From NCBI GenBank assembly GCA_937951875.1, contig CALGAN010000018.1, forward strand, positions 1-64,000: a DNA stretch of 64,000 bases, in the 5' to 3' direction. Of this stretch, positions 24,614 to 33,080 are shown piece after piece. The notes under the pieces are model-generated. The model was given only the letters and a program-made list of their open reading frames with translations. It did not search any database and was not told the DNA's origin. The first letter of the stretch is position 1. Every line of letters starts with the position of its first letter. Source of the stretch: an uncultured Alkalilimnicola sp. (GTDB lineage Bacteria > Pseudomonadota > Gammaproteobacteria > Nitrococcales > AK92). A program made the position numbers and the translations under genes.

Positions 24614-25894
24614 CTAGAGCCGCGCGAATACCCGCTCGGCCGCCGCCAGGGTCGCCTCGATGGCCGCCGCGTCGTGGGCGGCGGACACGAAGCCAGCCTC
24701 GAACGCCGACGGCGCCAGGTACACGCCCTCCGCCAACATGCCGTGGAAGAAGCGGTTGAAGCGTTCCACGTCACAGGCCATCACCTCCGAGAAGCGCGTA
24801 ACCCGCTCCCGCTCGGTGAAGAACAGACCGAACATGGTCCCAGCCTGGGCGGTGGTGAAAGCCACCCCGGCCGCCCGCGCGCGCTCCGTCAAGCCGGCCA
24901 GCAGCGCGCCGGTGGTTTTCTCGATGGCCTCGAATACGCCGGGCTGAGTGAGCAGCTCCAGAGTGGCCAGGCCAGCGGCCATGGCGACCGGATTGCCGGA
25001 CAGGGTGCCCGCCTGATACACCGGCCCGAGCGGCGCCAGCTTCTCCATGATCTCACGCTTGCCGCCGAAGGCGCCGACCGGCATGCCGCCGCCGATCACC
25101 TTGCCCAGGCAGGTCAGATCCGGCTTGACGCCGTAGCGGGCCTGGGCGCCGCCCAGCGCCACCCGGAAGCCGGTCATGACCTCGTCCAGGATCAGCACGC
25201 TGCCGTACTGGTCGCACAGCTCGCGCAGCCCCTGCAGGAAGCCGGGCTCGGGCGGCACACAGTTCATGTTGCCGGCCACCGGCTCGACGATCACCGCTGC
25301 CACCTGCTCGCCGACCTGTCGGAACGCCTCGCGCACCGCCTCGAGGTCGTTATAGGGCAGGTTCAGGGTGTGGCTCGCGACGTCGGCCGGCACGCCCGGC
25401 GAGCTGGGCACGCCGAAGGTCAGGGCGCCGGAGCCGGCTTTCACCAGCAGGGCATCGGAGTGGCCGTGATAGCAGCCCTCGAACTTGATGATCTTGTCGC
25501 GGCCAGTGTAGCCGCGGGCCAGGCGCAGCGCGCTCATGGTGGCCTCGGTGCCGGAGTTCACCATCCGCACCAGCTCCATGGACGGCACCAGCTCGCGGAT
25601 GCGCTGCGCCATGGTCACTTCGATGGCGGTCGGCGCGCCGAAGCTCAGACCGTCGGCGGCCGCCCGCTGCACGGCCTCGACCACCGCCGGATGGGCGTGC
25701 CCCATGATCAGCGGCCCCCAGGACAGCACATAGTCGACGTAGCGCTTGCCGTCCTCGTCGATCAGCCAGGCGCCCTCGCCGCGCCGGATGAACGGCGGCT
25801 CGCCGCCCACCGCCTTGAACGCGCGCACCGGCGAGTTGACCCCGCCGACAATGCATTGCTGGGCTTCGCGAAACAGGTCCTGGGAGCGGCTCAT
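24614..25894 (-). CDS. hemL: Glutamate-1-semialdehyde 2,1-aminomutase
   Basis: PLP enzyme that makes 5-aminolevulinate in the C5 haem pathway (426 aa). The PLP lysine is K265 in CLGKVIGGGMPVGAFGG, D237 in LILDEV binds the pyridine nitrogen, and FEGCYHGHSDALLV is a family hallmark. It ends 7 bp from the convergent LON-domain gene. thiE lies just upstream, a conserved neighbour. Confidence 0.97.
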   Translation of the reverse strand: MSRSQDLFREAQQCIVGGVNSPVRAFKAVGGEPPFIRRGEGAWLIDEDGKRYVDYVLSWGPLIMGHAHPAVVEAVQRAAADGLSFGAPTAIEVTMAQRIRELVPSMELVRMVNSGTEATMSALRLARGYTGRDKIIKFEGCYHGHSDALLVKAGSGALTFGVPSSPGVPADVASHTLNLPYNDLEAVREAFRQVGEQVAAVIVEPVAGNMNCVPPEPGFLQGLRELCDQYGSVLILDEVMTGFRVALGGAQARYGVKPDLTCLGKVIGGGMPVGAFGGKREIMEKLAPLGPVYQAGTLSGNPVAMAAGLATLELLTQPGVFEAIEKTTGALLAGLTERARAAGVAFTTAQAGTMFGLFFTERERVTRFSEVMACDVERFNRFFHGMLAEGVYLAPSAFEAGFVSAAHDAAAIEATLAAAERVFARL

Positions 25895-25949
25895 GGCGTA
25901 GCACCTCTATAACGAAAACCGAGCGCCATTCTACATGGGCCCACCGGCC

Positions 25950-26582
25950 TCAGCCGAACAGCCGGGCAATGCGCTCGGCCTCGCGGCGCGGGTCGTCGGC
26001 CAGGAATACGCTGCTGATCACCGCCACGGCGTCGGCACCGGCCTCGATCAGCTGTGGCGCGTTGTCGGCGTCGATGCCGCCGATGGCCACCACCGGCAGC
26101 GCCAGCGCCGCCTTGGCGTCGGTCAGCAACCGCAGCGGCGGCCGCACGGCGTGCGGTTTAGTGGGCGAGGGAAAGAAGCTGCCGAACGCGACGTAATCGG
26201 CGCCGACCGCGGCGGCCTGCCGGGCGCGCTCCAGCGAGTCGTAGCAGGAAACGCCGATCACGGCGTCGGCGCCGAGCCGGCGGCGCGCCGCGCCGGGATC
26301 GCCGTCGTCGCGGCCGAGATGGACGCCGTCGGCGCCGACTTCCGCCGCCAGCTCGACGTCGTCGTTGACGATGAAGCAGGCACCCGCTTCACGGCACAGC
26401 CGCGCCAGCGCCATGGCCTCGGTCAGGCGCCGCTCACGGTCGGCGCTCTTGTCGCGGTACTGCAGCACCCGTGCGCCGCCGGCCAGTCCGGCGCGGGCGC
26501 GCGCCAGCAGCTCGGCGCTACCTCCGAGCGTTTCCGCGGTGATCAGATACAGTCCCCGAATACGGGCAGAGTCGCGAGGCAT
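25950..26582 (-). CDS. thiE: Thiamine-phosphate synthase
   Basis: Condenses HMP-pyrophosphate and thiazole phosphate to thiamine monophosphate. 210-aa TIM barrel with QYRDKS (pyrophosphate binding), NDDVELA, DGVHLGRDD and the C-terminal AIGGI motif. The leader to the neighbouring rubredoxin gene is under 100 bp, and I see no TPP riboswitch in it. Divergent from the rubredoxin gene. Confidence 0.95.
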   Translation of the reverse strand: MPRDSARIRGLYLITAETLGGSAELLARARAGLAGGARVLQYRDKSADRERRLTEAMALARLCREAGACFIVNDDVELAAEVGADGVHLGRDDGDPGAARRRLGADAVIGVSCYDSLERARQAAAVGADYVAFGSFFPSPTKPHAVRPPLRLLTDAKAALALPVVAIGGIDADNAPQLIEAGADAVAVISSVFLADDPRREAERIARLFG

Positions 26583-26675
26583 GGCTCCGAGGCTTGATCG
26601 TGGCAGGGCGGTAGGTAAAGTGTCCGCCGTTCGGCGGTGCGAACGCCCTTTCAGGCTACCGGGAAGACGGATCGG

Positions 26676-26846
26676 ATGGAATACAAGGTCTACATGTGCG
26701 TGATCTGCGGCTGGCTCTACGAAGAGGAGCGCGGCTATCCGGAAGGCGGCATCGCCCCGGGCACCCGTTGGCAGGACGTGCCGGCCAATTTCGTCTGCCC
26801 GGACTGCGGGGCGGGCAAAGAAGATTTCGAGATGATCGAAATCTGA
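26676..26846 (+). CDS. Rubredoxin
   Basis: 56-aa one-iron electron carrier. The Fe(SCys)4 site is formed by C8-x2-C11 and C41-x2-C44. Aromatic core residues Y6, W13, Y15 and W32 are present. The ATG at 26676 is chosen because 13 upstream codons are not conserved. It lies beside thiE-hemL, a frequent gammaproteobacterial arrangement; the partner reductase or oxidase is not in the window. Confidence 0.96.
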   Translation: MEYKVYMCVICGWLYEEERGYPEGGIAPGTRWQDVPANFVCPDCGAGKEDFEMIEI

Positions 26847-26849
26847 TCC

Positions 26850-27974
26850 TCAGCGCAGCAACCCGCTCGCCGCCAGCGCATACACCAGCCCGGCGCCGAT
26901 CACGGCCGCCACCACCAGCTGCAGCAGCATCCACAACCGTGACCGCCGCCGCTCCTCCGCCGCGGGCACGCGCCAGGGCGGCGGTTCCGCAACCAGCGGC
27001 GGCGGCTCCGGCTGGGGACGAGGCTTGGACGCGGTCTGGGCGCGCGGCGGCGCCGAAGGCGGCTCGGCACGGGTGAACTCGGCGCGGGCGAAGACATCCT
27101 GCGTCTCGGGCATGCGCTCCAGACGCTCGAACGTGGCCGGGTCCAGGGAGGCATCAGCCGGCATCAGCAGGAACTCATCGGCGATCTCATCGGGACTGCC
27201 GATCACCAGCGACTTCAGCACACTGCTGTCCAGCTCGGTGTAGCCGCCGGGATTCCAGCGGCCGCCATCGGCCTGACCGGCTTCGGGCGAACCCTTCGGA
27301 GCGCCCTGCGACTCGTCGTCCTCCCGGCGCAGTTCCCTCGCCACGTCGGCGGTCTGCAGCCGCGCCAGCTCCATCTCCGCACGCCGGCGCGCCTGGGCGG
27401 TGGTCCACAGCGCTTTCTTGAGGGCGGCGATCAGGCGCAGCGACTCCTGATCGGGACGGCTGGCGGCGGCCTTCTCGGCGCGCAGGCGGCTGACCGTCTC
27501 CTCCAGCTGCTTGTTGCGCTCGCGCTCCTGCAGCAGCAGCCGCTTGACGCTGGCCAGCTCCTGCTCGGTGCGGGCGTGCTCCTCCTCGGCATCGCGCCAG
27601 GCGGCTCGGGCGGCGGCCCGCACCTTGCCGATCTCTTCTTCGGCGCGGAGCCGCTCCTCCTGCTCGTACCGCTCCAACTGTTGCGCCACCGCCTCGTAGC
27701 GCTCGCGGTAACTCTGCATCTCCGCCTGCGCTTCGCGCAGCGCGGCCTTGAGCGCTTGCACTTGCTCCTCGGCCCGGCGCCGCTTGGCGACTTCCTCGGC
27801 CTGCTGGCGCATGTACTGCTTCTCGACGCGCTGGCGAACCGCTTCCAGCTCGGCCTGATAGTAGGCGCTCTCTTCATCCAGGCGCTTCCTGGCGGCCTCC
27901 AGCTCGGCCTTGAGCCGGGCCAGCTCATTGCCGTCCACGGCACGCACCCGACTCAGATCGGTAACGTTGCTCAT
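26850..27974 (-). CDS. Tail-anchored coiled-coil protein of unknown function
   Basis: 374 aa and no family that I recognise. Residues about 16-218 form a long, highly charged coiled coil rich in Glu, Arg, Ala and Gln. A 219-300 linker contains a less repetitive segment (TELDSSVLKSLVIGSPDEIADEFLL). A Pro-rich stretch lies at about 305-335, and a single C-terminal membrane helix at about 347-369 leaves only a few residues outside. There is no signal peptide, so the coil is probably cytoplasmic and anchored by its tail. It lies 3 bp from the convergent rubredoxin stop and 64 bp downstream of cpdA. The architecture would suit a scaffold or tether. Confidence 0.8.
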   Translation of the reverse strand: MSNVTDLSRVRAVDGNELARLKAELEAARKRLDEESAYYQAELEAVRQRVEKQYMRQQAEEVAKRRRAEEQVQALKAALREAQAEMQSYRERYEAVAQQLERYEQEERLRAEEEIGKVRAAARAAWRDAEEEHARTEQELASVKRLLLQERERNKQLEETVSRLRAEKAAASRPDQESLRLIAALKKALWTTAQARRRAEMELARLQTADVARELRREDDESQGAPKGSPEAGQADGGRWNPGGYTELDSSVLKSLVIGSPDEIADEFLLMPADASLDPATFERLERMPETQDVFARAEFTRAEPPSAPPRAQTASKPRPQPEPPPLVAEPPPWRVPAAEERRRSRLWMLLQLVVAAVIGAGLVYALAASGLLR

Positions 27975-28038
27975 CCGCCCCCTCCCCTCTTCGCGCCACG
28001 GCGCTCACACACCGCCGGTCGCCATCCGCTAGCGGACT

Positions 28039-28872
28039 CTAACTGTAACCGTTGGAAAGCAAATCGACCTGACGTTCGCGCTCTTCGACGCGTTCCACCG
28101 CCGTAACGATACGCCCGTCCGGATACAACTCCAACCAACGGAACCCGGGCGGGACGTCGTCCAGGGCGAACTCGCGCTGTCTCGGCTTGAACTGGATGCA
28201 AGTGGAAGGCGAGGCCAACAGTTGGACGCCGGCACGCTGCGCGGCGAAATCCTGGTGGATGTGCCCCCAGACGATGCCGCGCACCTGCGGATGGCGATCG
28301 ATCACGGCGAAGAATTCATCGGCATTGGCCAGACCGATAGGGTCGATCCAGGCGCAGGACACCGACACCGGGTGGTGATGCAAGCAGACCAGGGCGTGCA
28401 GATCGGGCCGTTCGCCGAGCTGGCGATCCAGCAGCTGCAGCTGCTCGTCGCTCAAGCGACCGCCGTCCCAGCCCGGCACGGTGGAATCGAGCATGACGAA
28501 CTGCCAGCGCCCCATCACCAGATGGCTGTCGGCGGTGACCAACCCGCCACGCATCACCCGTCGCAGCATCTCGGGCTTGTCGTGGTTGCCTGGGATCACC
28601 AGGGTGCGCACCCCCAGGCGCTCGAACCGCTCCTTGAAACGCCGGTAGGCCAGCTCGGTGCCGTCGTGGACGATATCGCCGGTGGCCAGCACCAGATCGA
28701 CCGGCCAGCAGCTGCTCAGTACCTTGTCCAGCACCTCGAGCGAGGAATCCTCGGTATTCATGCCCACGAGCCGACCGGCTGCGTTCCCGAACAGATGGGT
28801 ATCGGTGATCTGGAGGACTCGCAGGCATCTGCCCGCCGATATTGTTGTCTTATTTTGTTCGGCTGCTGCCAT
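28039..28872 (-). CDS. cpdA: 3',5'-cyclic-AMP phosphodiesterase CpdA
   Basis: Calcineurin-like metallophosphoesterase that hydrolyses cAMP (277 aa). All metal motifs are visible: DTH (24-26), GDIVHD (65-70), GNHD (95-98), HHH (165-167) and GHIH (203-206). Class III CpdA enzymes are about this length, but related proteins can act on other phosphodiesters. A possible -10 TATACT lies on the reverse strand at 28926-28931, with a weak -35. Confidence 0.9.
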   Translation of the reverse strand: MAAAEQNKTTISAGRCLRVLQITDTHLFGNAAGRLVGMNTEDSSLEVLDKVLSSCWPVDLVLATGDIVHDGTELAYRRFKERFERLGVRTLVIPGNHDKPEMLRRVMRGGLVTADSHLVMGRWQFVMLDSTVPGWDGGRLSDEQLQLLDRQLGERPDLHALVCLHHHPVSVSCAWIDPIGLANADEFFAVIDRHPQVRGIVWGHIHQDFAAQRAGVQLLASPSTCIQFKPRQREFALDDVPPGFRWLELYPDGRIVTAVERVEERERQVDLLSNGYS

Positions 28873-29263
28873 CGTCGGGTTCCTTACCGGCCGTGGCGCG
28901 CTGCCAGCGGCTCCGCGGAGCGCTTAGTATAGACGGGCGCGGTTTTCGCAAACTGCATGGCAAGTCACACTTGACGGCCGCAAAAGCCGCAAAACGATAG
29001 CGAACAATGGCTTGCGGCACGCCGGTCATATATACCTGTAGCCATCGACGTCCGTCGCCGCCGGATCGAGCCGGGCTGCGCCGACAAGCGGGCGCGGTTG
29101 CACTACTATGAGCAGACGTCGCCTCTGGTTTTGGTGTCCTAACCGGCCGAAGGCAAGGCTCCGACCGGATCGCCGCCGGCGCACCGCCCGGTTTCAGGCT
29201 ATGGCTGGCCGTACCGCCCGCGGCGGACGCCCCGACTTTGGCAATGAAGAAAGGCATGAGCCC
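28873..29263. other. Divergent intergenic region between cpdA and the Sel1 lipoprotein gene
   Basis: This 391-bp gap has no credible gene. The left end carries a TATACT -10-like box for cpdA. A TTGACG at 28971-28976 and an AT-rich patch near 29028-29035 could belong to promoters for the right-hand gene, but spacing to a convincing partner is poor. An open frame beginning at 29108 runs into the lipoprotein gene but encodes an Arg-rich leader without family character. Confidence 0.5.
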
Positions 29264-29719
29264 ATGAAAGGAATTTCCGTGCGCCGCCAATGCGCCCCGC
29301 TCGCCCTCTGCCTGCTGCTGGCTGGCTGCGCCACGCAGCCGGCCACCGACAGCGCCGATCGAATGGAACTCGCGCGCCAGGCCTACCTGACCCAAGATTA
29401 CGAACGCGCCTTCGCCCTGACGCGGGCCGAAGCCGAGCTGGGCAATCCACGCGCGCAGTACGTGCTCGGCTACATGTACTACAACGGCGAAGGGGTTCTG
29501 CCCGATCCCGAGCTGGCGCTGAAGTGGATCCGCGCCGCCGCGTCGCGCGGCGACGCCAAGGCGGTGGAGGCGCTCAGCCGACTGGCGGAGCTCGGCACGC
29601 GCTCGACGGCCGGAAAGCCGGAGCAGAGCACCGCCGACATGCCGCCGCCCGGCGCGGTGCTGCCGGCCGAACAAACCCCGCCCGCCGGCGCGCCGACGGA
29701 AGGCCCGCAAGCGCGGTGA
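29264..29719 (+). CDS. Sel1-like repeat lipoprotein
   Basis: 151-aa predicted lipoprotein. Positive residues and a hydrophobic stretch lead to the lipobox LLAGC (lipidated cysteine near residue 22). A short Sel1-type helical repeat follows (YVLGYMYYNGEGVLPDPELALKWIRAAASRGDAKA), and then a Pro/Ala-rich tail. The start could instead be the GTG at 29279, which has AAAGGA six bases upstream and gives a cleaner signal peptide. Sel1 repeats bind proteins; the partner is unknown. Convergent with argA. Confidence 0.78.
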   Translation: MKGISVRRQCAPLALCLLLAGCATQPATDSADRMELARQAYLTQDYERAFALTRAEAELGNPRAQYVLGYMYYNGEGVLPDPELALKWIRAAASRGDAKAVEALSRLAELGTRSTAGKPEQSTADMPPPGAVLPAEQTPPAGAPTEGPQAR

Positions 29720-29743
29720 CGTCCGCCCGCTGCGGCCCGGCGG

Positions 29744-31066
29744 CTACAGGTCCTTGATGAAGACCTTGGAGTTGCGCTTGAGGTTGTAGAGCGCGCGGCG
29801 GGCGACCGGCAGCGCGTCCAGCGGCGCCGGCACGAAGCCGCGCTCCTGGAACCAATGCGCGGTTTGCGTGGTGAGCACGAACACCTTGGCGAGCCCCCGG
29901 CCGCGCGCCTCCCGCTCCAGGCGCTGCAACAGCACCTCGGCCCGCCCCCGCCGCCGGTAATCCGGGTGCACCGCCACGCAGGCGATTTCCCCCATGCTTT
30001 CCTGCTCGTGCGGATACAGCGCGGCGCAGGCGATCACAGCGCCGTCGCGCTCGATCACCGTGAAATGGTCGATCTCGGTTTCCAGCAGCTCGCGCGAGCG
30101 GCGCACCAGCGCGCCCTCCCGCTCCAGCGGCTGGATCAGTTCGAGGATGCCGCCGACGTCATCGACCGTGGCGCGGCGCACGTTCTCGAAGGACAGCGCG
30201 GTCAGCAGCGTGCCGATGCCGTCGCGGGTGAACAGCTCCAGCAGCAGCGCGCCGTCGGCCTTGCGGTCGAGCAGGTGGATGCGCTGCACGCCATGCCGGC
30301 AGGCGTCGATGCAGCCGCTCAGCAGCCGCGCCAGCGATTCCGGCAGCCGCGACGCCTGGCTGGCGAGGAAGTCCTCGGCCTGCTCGATAGTGAGCTCGCG
30401 CACCGGCTCCCCGTCGGCGTCGCGCAGCGGGCCGTCCTCGAGCAGGAACAACAGCTTGTCGGCCCTGAGCTCGCGCGCCACCGCCAACGCCACGTCCTCG
30501 GCGTGCAGATTGAATGCCTCGCCGGTCGGCGAATAACCCAGCGGCGAGACCAGCACCACGTCACCCTGCGCCAGGCGGTTGCGGATCGCGTTGCCGTCGA
30601 TGCGCCGCACCTCGCCGGTATGCTCGTAGTCGACGCCGTCGCGCACCCCGAGCGGGCGGGCGGTGACGAAGTTACCCGAAGCCACGTGGATGCGATAACC
30701 AGCCATGGGGGAATTGGCCACCCCCATCGACAGCAGCGCCTCGATCTCCACCCGCACCCGGCCGACGGCGTCCTTGACGCAGGCCAGCGCCGCGGCGTCG
30801 GTCAGGCGCAGACCGTTGACGTAGCGGATCTCGGCGCCGCGCTCCTGCAAGCGCTGCTCGATCTGCGGCCGCGCGCCCGGCACCAGCACCAGCCGTACGC
30901 CCAGCCCGGACAGCAGCGCCAGATCATGAATCAGATTCGGAAAATCGGGATCGGCCAGCGCCTCGCCGCCGAAGGCGACGACGAAAGTGCGCTCGCGATG
31001 AGCGTTGATGTAGGGCGAGCTGTGGCGGAACCAACGTACGTACTGTGCTTGGTCTGCGTCGTTCAT
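29744..31066 (-). CDS. argA: N-acetylglutamate synthase
   Basis: First enzyme of arginine synthesis, acetylating glutamate. 440 aa: an amino-acid-kinase domain (about 1-280), which in this family senses arginine, followed by a GNAT acetyltransferase domain (about 295-440) with the acetyl-CoA loop RRRGRAEVLL. The ATG at 31066 matches the family start MNDADQAQYVRWFR. argE lies 58 bp upstream and is transcribed toward it, giving an argE-argA unit. Confidence 0.96.
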   Translation of the reverse strand: MNDADQAQYVRWFRHSSPYINAHRERTFVVAFGGEALADPDFPNLIHDLALLSGLGVRLVLVPGARPQIEQRLQERGAEIRYVNGLRLTDAAALACVKDAVGRVRVEIEALLSMGVANSPMAGYRIHVASGNFVTARPLGVRDGVDYEHTGEVRRIDGNAIRNRLAQGDVVLVSPLGYSPTGEAFNLHAEDVALAVARELRADKLLFLLEDGPLRDADGEPVRELTIEQAEDFLASQASRLPESLARLLSGCIDACRHGVQRIHLLDRKADGALLLELFTRDGIGTLLTALSFENVRRATVDDVGGILELIQPLEREGALVRRSRELLETEIDHFTVIERDGAVIACAALYPHEQESMGEIACVAVHPDYRRRGRAEVLLQRLEREARGRGLAKVFVLTTQTAHWFQERGFVPAPLDALPVARRALYNLKRNSKVFIKDL

Positions 31067-31124
31067 CTCGTGGGCTTCGCGATCGTCGGCCGGACCCGCT
31101 CGCCGAGCCATGGTCCGAGCGCCT

Positions 31125-32279
31125 CTAGCAACAGAAGTTCCGGATCAGGCGCTGCAGCAGATCGATCGTCGGCTGCAGCCGATCGAGTCGCAAATATTCG
31201 TCGGGCTGGTGGGCCTGATCAATATCGCCGGGCCCGAGGATCACCACGTCCATGCCCAGCTCGGCGAGGAACGGCCCCTCGGTGCCGAAGGCCACCGCCC
31301 CGGCCTCGGCGCCGGTGAGAGTCTCCGCGGCGCGGACGATGGCGGCGTCGGCCGCGGTGCGCAGCGGCGGCAGGCCCGGGAACAGCGAGCGAAATTCCAA
31401 CCCCCAAGGGTTATCGCCCAACCTCGCCCGCAGCCGCCGCTGCAGCTCCGCGCGCAGCTCCTCCAGGGACATGCCGGGCAGCGGCCGGATATCGATGTGC
31501 AGCTCCGCCTCGGCGCAGATGCGGTTGGGGTTGTCGCCACCGTGCACGTGGCCGAGATTGAGGGTCGGCACCGGCACATGGAACGCCGGGTCGCGCCAGC
31601 GCTCCTGTAGCTCCGCGCGCCAGGCCAGGAGCTCGTTGAGCACCAGGGTCATCCCCTCCAGCGCGTTCACGCCCAGCGCCGGATCGCTGGAATGCCCGGA
31701 GCGCCCGATCACCCGGATCGCTTCCATCATCACGCCCTTGTGCATGCGCTTGGGCTTGAGCCCGGTCGGCTCGCCGATCACCGCGTGGCGTCCGAACCGG
31801 CGGCCGGCGTCGAGCAGCGCCTTGGCGCCGGTCATGCCGCTTTCCTCGTCGGCGGTGGCCAGCACCACCAGCGGCCGCTGCAGATCGGCCGCCCGAAGAC
31901 CGCGCACGGCCTCCACCACCAGCGCCATGAAGCCTTTCATGTCACTGGTGCCCAAGCCGTACAGACGGCCGTCACGCTCGGTCAGCTTGAACGGGTCGGA
32001 ACGCCAGCGGCCGTGATCGTAGGGCACGGTGTCGGTGTGCCCGGCCAGCACCAGGCCGCCGTCGCCACGGCCGAGGGTGGCGATCAGATTGGCCTTGTTC
32101 GGCTGCCCCGGAATGTCCTGGATCTCGGTGGCGAACCCCAGCCCCGCCAACCATTCCGCCAGCTGCTCGACCACCGCCCGGTTGCCCAGGTCGTCGGCCG
32201 GCACCACGCTGCTCACCGAAGGGATCTCGATCAGGCGCGCGAGCATGTCCAGCAGAGACGGCGGCGCAACGTTGCCCAT
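31125..32279 (-). CDS. argE: Acetylornithine deacetylase
   Basis: M20-family zinc hydrolase releasing ornithine from N-acetylornithine (384 aa). Metal ligands are visible as H81 and D83 (GHTDTVPY), D113 (GTSDMKG) and the general-base pair E145/E146 (DEESG). Together with argA this indicates the linear acetyl cycle. The neighbouring SH3 gene is just upstream. Confidence 0.94.
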   Translation of the reverse strand: MGNVAPPSLLDMLARLIEIPSVSSVVPADDLGNRAVVEQLAEWLAGLGFATEIQDIPGQPNKANLIATLGRGDGGLVLAGHTDTVPYDHGRWRSDPFKLTERDGRLYGLGTSDMKGFMALVVEAVRGLRAADLQRPLVVLATADEESGMTGAKALLDAGRRFGRHAVIGEPTGLKPKRMHKGVMMEAIRVIGRSGHSSDPALGVNALEGMTLVLNELLAWRAELQERWRDPAFHVPVPTLNLGHVHGGDNPNRICAEAELHIDIRPLPGMSLEELRAELQRRLRARLGDNPWGLEFRSLFPGLPPLRTAADAAIVRAAETLTGAEAGAVAFGTEGPFLAELGMDVVILGPGDIDQAHQPDEYLRLDRLQPTIDLLQRLIRNFCC

Positions 32280-32321
32280 GAGGAGATCCTTCGGGAGCGC
32301 GGCGGCTCCGCGGTTGAGGGG

Positions 32322-32972
32322 TTACAGGCTGCTCCAGCTGGACTTGCGCTTCCAGCGGATGCGGGTCACTGCGATCCCTACCACAAAACCACCGAACACT
32401 ACCAGCGCGCCGGTGACGAACCAGTCGCGCTGGCTGCGGTCCTGCAGCCTGGCCGCCTCGTTGCGCAGCAGCTCGGCCTCGCGCTGCAGGTCCGCCACCT
32501 GCTTGCGCAGATCCTTGTTTTCCTCGGCCAGGGCCAGACCGCGGCCGGCTTCCGCCAGCTGCTGTTTCATCCGCTCATTGGCGGTGCTAAGCTCCGCGAC
32601 CTGCGCCTGGGCCTCGGCCAGTTTCCGGGTCTGCTCGCTCAGACTCTGCTTGGTTTCCTGCAGCGCCTGCTTGAGCTGATTGAGCGAATCGGTAGCGGCA
32701 GCCAGCTGCGCCCGCGCTCCGGGGGTGTTGACGATTAAGCGGCTTTCCAGCCAGCCGACCACGCCGTCGCGGGTGCGAATCCGGCTCCAGCCGTTTTCCG
32801 TCTCCAGCACCTCCACCGGCGTTCCGGCGTCCAGCATCTTGATGATGCGGTGGCCGGTCGTGGCACCGGTACGTACCACGACTTGCAGATCGTCGGTAAT
32901 GTAACGAGCGGGCGCAGCCCAGCCCGGAGCGGTGAGGAGCAGCAGGGACAAGGCCAAGGCCAGACGTTTCAC
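32322..32972 (-). CDS. SH3 domain-containing membrane protein (YgiM/TIGR04211 type)
   Basis: 216-aa protein starting at a GTG with CGGAGT seven bases upstream. A cleavable signal peptide (VKRLALALSLLLLTAPGWAA) precedes a bacterial SH3 domain at about 22-85 (VRTGATTGHRIIKML, GWSRIRTRDGVVGWLESRLI). A periplasmic coiled coil follows (about 90-180), then a membrane helix (about 186-206) and a short basic cytoplasmic tail. This is the order of YgiM-like proteins, which are linked to the envelope but of uncertain function. Confidence 0.87.
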   Translation of the reverse strand: MKRLALALSLLLLTAPGWAAPARYITDDLQVVVRTGATTGHRIIKMLDAGTPVEVLETENGWSRIRTRDGVVGWLESRLIVNTPGARAQLAAATDSLNQLKQALQETKQSLSEQTRKLAEAQAQVAELSTANERMKQQLAEAGRGLALAEENKDLRKQVADLQREAELLRNEAARLQDRSQRDWFVTGALVVFGGFVVGIAVTRIRWKRKSSWSSL

Positions 32973-33080
32973 GCATCGACTCCGTGTTGTGTTGCTATTG
33001 GCTCTATCCGTGGATAAAGCCCTTGATTGTAGGCCATGCCGCAGGCACCGAGTACCGCGCGGCCGCAGGAGGTTTCGACG

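Noticed and set aside
26583..26675. Possible TPP riboswitch before thiE
   Set aside because: The gap is under 100 bp and shows no thi-box motifs.
29108..29263. N-terminal extension of the Sel1 lipoprotein
   Set aside because: The Arg-rich leader would bury the lipoprotein signal sequence; later starts place the lipobox correctly.
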